From positions 1 through 9,224 of the forward strand of contig JASLIH010000179.1 in the NCBI GenBank assembly GCA_030152105.1: DNA of 9,224 bases, read 5' to 3'. A model generated the notes under the pieces. The model was not told the origin of the DNA. It worked only from the letters and a program-made list of their open reading frames with translations, and made no database searches. This document shows, piece by piece, positions 7,433-9,224 of the stretch. Source of the stretch: Actinomycetes bacterium (GTDB taxonomy: Bacteria > Actinomycetota > CALGFH01). How positions within the stretch are numbered: position 1 is the stretch's first letter; the number at the start of each line of letters is the position of its first letter. Both the position numbers and the translations under genes were made by a program.

Positions 7433-7923
7433 CTACGCGACCTCGCAGCGGTTGCGGCCGGCTCGTTTGGCTCGGGCGAGGGCGGCTTCGCCGCGGTCGA
7501 GGAGGTCGCGCCAGGCGTCGGGGGTGCGGTGCTCGGCGACGCCGAAGGAGGCGGTGAGGATGGGGCCGTCGGGGCCGAGGGCGGCGCCGATGGCGGCGGT
7601 GCGGCGGCGGACCCGCTCGGCGACGTACCAGGCGGCGTCGAGCTTGGTCCCGGGCAGCAGCAGGAGGAAGGCCTCGGCCTCGAGGCGGGCCACGGTGTCG
7701 CCGGTGCGGCAGGACTCGTGCAGCAGGCCGGCGAAGGCCGGGTGGCCGGGTCGCGCTGGAGGCTGGCGTACAGCTCGTAGCCAGAGCGGTCGGGCAGCAT
7801 CGGGTCGAGGAGGATGACCTCGGGGCCCTGCTCGTGGGCCAGGCGCACGCCGTTGTCGGCCGACCCCGCCTCGAGGACCTCGTGGCCCTCGGCGTGTCCC
7901 TGGACGATCAGCACGCGAGCCAT
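7433..7923 (-). pseudogene. Decayed response regulator-diguanylate cyclase (receiver-GGDEF remnant), frameshifted
   Basis: Two frames together encode remnants of a receiver-GGDEF protein. From the ATG at 7923 the first frame reads MARVLIVQGHAEGHEVLEAGS, then VILLDPMLPDRSGYELYASL and RDPATR. This is a receiver domain that keeps the phospho-acceptor Asp (LLD) but lacks about 15 residues containing the acidic pocket, and stops before its second half. Near 7736-7751 the reading shifts. The other frame gives CRTGDTVARLEAEAFLLLLPGT and later ASFGVAE, then AALARAKRAGRNR, the second half of a GGDEF domain, ending at TAG 7433-7435. The active-site motif is degenerate (RLEAEAF where RxGGDEF is expected). 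With one copy of the 8-bp tandem repeat removed it would read as a single 160-residue protein. Even then it would lack half of each domain, so it is almost surely non-functional as a cyclase. An assembly error at the repeat is possible. Confidence 0.82.
7736..7751. repeat. 8-bp tandem duplication at the frameshift
   Basis: GGCCGGGT occurs twice in direct tandem (7736-7743 and 7744-7751), exactly where the receiver frame is lost and the GGDEF frame begins. Deleting one copy joins the two frames without a stop. A recent slippage duplication is the simplest reading; a deletion junction that happens to contain a repeat is the alternative. Confidence 0.8.
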
Positions 7924-8004
7924 CAAGGTTGTTCTCGGGACGGCGCGATCGCAGGTTGAGGTGCCACAATACGTTTTCCGCCAGCATCGCTTGAAAGGTC
8001 TTCC
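7924..8004 (+). promoter_or_regulatory. Intergenic region likely holding the tsaB-rimI promoter
   Basis: This 81-bp gap separates the divergent broken GGDEF gene and tsaB. It is relatively AT-rich around 7965-7975 (CACAATACGTT). CACAAT preceded by TGC could be an extended -10 for tsaB, and TATTGT on the other strand a -10 for the pseudogene, but neither has a convincing -35. GAAAGG (7993-7998) is a good Shine-Dalgarno, 6 nt before the TTG at 8005. Because tsaB is cut off from tsaE, some promoter must lie here or in the gene to the left. Confidence 0.35.
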
Positions 8005-8763
8005 TTGCTCGTCCTCGCCATGGACACCGCCACCCCGGTCACCGGCGTGGCCGTCGGGTCGGAGGCCGGCACCCTGGCCCAGGCGTCCGTCCGCCACGAG
8101 CGCCGCCACGCCGAGGTGCTCACCCCGGCCGTGCGCTGGGTCCTGGAGCAGGCCGAGGTCGACCCCTCCTCCCTGGCCGGGGTGGCCGTCGGCACCGGCC
8201 CGGGGCTGTTCACCGGCCTGCGGGTCGGTGTCTCGACGGCCAAGGCGCTGGCCCAGGCGTGGGGGCTGCCAATGGTGGCCGTGCCCAGCCTCGACCTGAT
8301 CGCCTTCGCCCACCGCCACGCTCGCCGGGCCATCTGCCCGGTGATCGACGCCCGCCGGGGGGAGGTGTTCTGCGCCCTGTACCGCCACGCCCCCGGCGGG
8401 GTGGTCCGGGTCACCGACTACCAGGTGCTGCGGCCCGACCAGCTGGCCGCCGGGATCGAGGCCAGAGGCGACGAGATCCTGCTCTGCGGCGACGGGGCCC
8501 TGCTCTACCGGGAGGCGTTCGAGCACCTGGGGGAGCAGTCCGAGCTCGGCGGCCTGACCCAGGCCTCGCCGTCGGCGGCAGCCCTGGTCGAGCTGGCCCT
8601 GCCGAAGATGCTGCGCGAGGAGTTCACCAGCCCGCTCGAGGTGACCCCGCTGTACCTGCGCCGGCCCGACATCGACCCGAACGTCGAGCATCGCCTGACC
8701 GCTGGGGGTTCGGGAGCCTCAAGCGTCGGCCCCCGGGCCGAGGGAACCGTGGGGGGCGGATGA
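8005..8763 (+). CDS. tsaB: tRNA threonylcarbamoyladenosine biosynthesis protein TsaB
   Basis: TsaB is the ASKHA-fold scaffold that pairs with TsaD and, with TsaE, forms the t6A37 synthesis complex in the cytoplasm. The 252-residue protein shows the family pattern: LVLAMDTATPVTGVAV (2-17), HAEVLTPAVRWVL (35-47), VGTGPGLFTGLRVGVSTAKAL (62-82, the most conserved block), PVIDARRGEVFCALY (112-126) and PLYLRRPD (215-222). I chose the TTG at 8005 because it restores the usual MLxLAxDTAT start and has GAAAGG 6 nt upstream; ATG at 8020 is the fallback. The last 25 or so residues (TAGGSGASSVGPRAEGTVGGG and neighbours) run beyond the usual family end and are low-complexity. The stop overlaps the rimI start (ATGA). 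Its pathway partner tsaE lies 6.9 kb upstream, across an islet of unrelated genes. Confidence 0.95.
   Translation: MLVLAMDTATPVTGVAVGSEAGTLAQASVRHERRHAEVLTPAVRWVLEQAEVDPSSLAGVAVGTGPGLFTGLRVGVSTAKALAQAWGLPMVAVPSLDLIAFAHRHARRAICPVIDARRGEVFCALYRHAPGGVVRVTDYQVLRPDQLAAGIEARGDEILLCGDGALLYREAFEHLGEQSELGGLTQASPSAAALVELALPKMLREEFTSPLEVTPLYLRRPDIDPNVEHRLTAGGSGASSVGPRAEGTVGGG
8726..8741 (+). other. Hairpin in the tsaB tail just before rimI
   Basis: TCGGCCC (8726-8732) and GGGCCGA (8735-8741) are perfectly complementary with a 2-nt centre (in practice a 6-bp stem and 4-nt loop). They are flanked by GGTTC (8707-8711) and GAACC (8744-8748), which can pair outside it. The element lies 19 nt before the rimI start, inside the atypical tsaB tail. 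There is no T-tract. A role in message stability or in rimI translation is only a possibility. Confidence 0.35.
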
Positions 8764-9224
8764 TGGCGACCATCCACCCGCCGAGGCGCCAGGTGGACGA
8801 CCCGCGCCACCCGCTCGGGATCGAGCTGGTGCCGATGCGCCGGCGGCACATCCCCCAGGTGCTGGACATCGAGCGCCGGGTCTACCCGCGGCCCTGGACG
8901 ATGACCCTGTTCCTGTCCGAGATCGTGCAGCGCTCGACCCGCTTCTACATCGTGGCCAAGGCACGCCGCCAGGTCGTCGGCTACGCCGGGCTGATGGTGT
9001 TCGGGGACGAGGCGCACGTGACCAACATCGCCGTCGACCCCAACGCGCACCGGCGCAAGGTCGCCTCCCGCCTGCTGTTCGCCCTGGTCACCGAGGCCAG
9101 GCGCCGGGGCGCGACCGCCTGCACGCTCGAGGTCCGGGTGGCCAACCACGCCGCCCAGGGCCTGTACCACCAGTTCGGCTTCGCCCCGGTCGGGATCCGC
9201 AAGAACTACTACGCCGAGACCGGC
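8760..9224 (+). CDS. rimI: Ribosomal protein S18-alanine N-acetyltransferase RimI (3' end outside window)
   Basis: This is a GNAT-family acetyltransferase, open to the right edge with 155 codons visible. RimI acetylates the N-terminal alanine of ribosomal protein S18 using acetyl-CoA. Family features seen: MRRRHIPQVLDIERRVYPRPW (about 23-43), the strand-loop VTNIAVDPNAHRRKVASRLL (about 87-106) that binds acetyl-CoA, and LEVRVANHAAQGLYHQFGF, then GIRKNYY (about 122-150), which is diagnostic of RimI. An 18-residue N-terminal extension precedes the domain. The acetyl-CoA loop reads RRKVAS where Q/RxxGxG/A is canonical, so the glycines are replaced. The ATG at 8760 overlaps the tsaB stop; a second ATG follows directly at 8763. 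Only the last few residues should be missing; tsaD is the expected next gene. Confidence 0.93.
   Translation, partial: MMATIHPPRRQVDDPRHPLGIELVPMRRRHIPQVLDIERRVYPRPWTMTLFLSEIVQRSTRFYIVAKARRQVVGYAGLMVFGDEAHVTNIAVDPNAHRRKVASRLLFALVTEARRRGATACTLEVRVANHAAQGLYHQFGFAPVGIRKNYYAETG

Noticed and set aside
7924..8691. Upstream extension of the DUF429/receiver frame on the minus strand as one 667-codon protein
   Set aside because: The part beyond 7923 is antisense to the clearly conserved tsaB and has no domain. The frame is open only because of GC bias.

Overview
The window comes from a very GC-rich bacterium, most likely an actinobacterium. Hand counts give about 72% G+C in coding stretches, codons end almost always in G or C, and GTG and TTG starts occur. 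The gene content (ECF42-type sigma factor with a YCII/DGPF partner, DrrAB-like exporter, TetR regulator, tsaE/tsaB/rimI) also fits Actinomycetota. I cannot name a genus, and an uncultured soil-type lineage is possible.

Layout. At the left edge is the 3' part of a family-4 uracil-DNA glycosylase gene (3-578, +). It is interrupted by an intein whose last 57 codons are visible. The splice junction falls exactly on a cysteine expected to bind the iron-sulfur cluster, and the protein ends in a clamp-binding-like pentapeptide. tsaE follows after 2 bp (581-1075, +). The partners tsaB (8005-8763, +) and rimI (8760 to the right edge, +) appear only 6.9 kb later, although these genes are commonly adjacent in actinobacteria. 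The stretch between them looks like an accessory islet.

Islet, left to right: an ECF42-like sigma factor (1099-2343, -) with its YCII/DGPF partner upstream (2352-2768, -); an M20D-type amidohydrolase (2863-4026, -) overlapping its upstream TetR regulator gene (4019-4792, -); a divergent two-gene DrrA/DrrB-like ABC exporter (4881-5864 and 5857-6669, +); a DUF429 protein (6688-7422, -); and a decayed receiver-GGDEF gene (7433-7923, -) frameshifted at an 8-bp tandem duplication.

How the parts may work together. TsaE and TsaB act with TsaD to make t6A37 in tRNAs, and RimI acetylates ribosomal protein S18. The TetR protein probably controls the exporter through two 15-bp sites, 21 bp apart, that overlap the exporter promoter. 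Because the amidohydrolase is translationally coupled to tetR, one signal could control both hydrolysis and export of a compound; that is inference. Large open frames antisense to most genes are GC-bias shadows and are not annotated.
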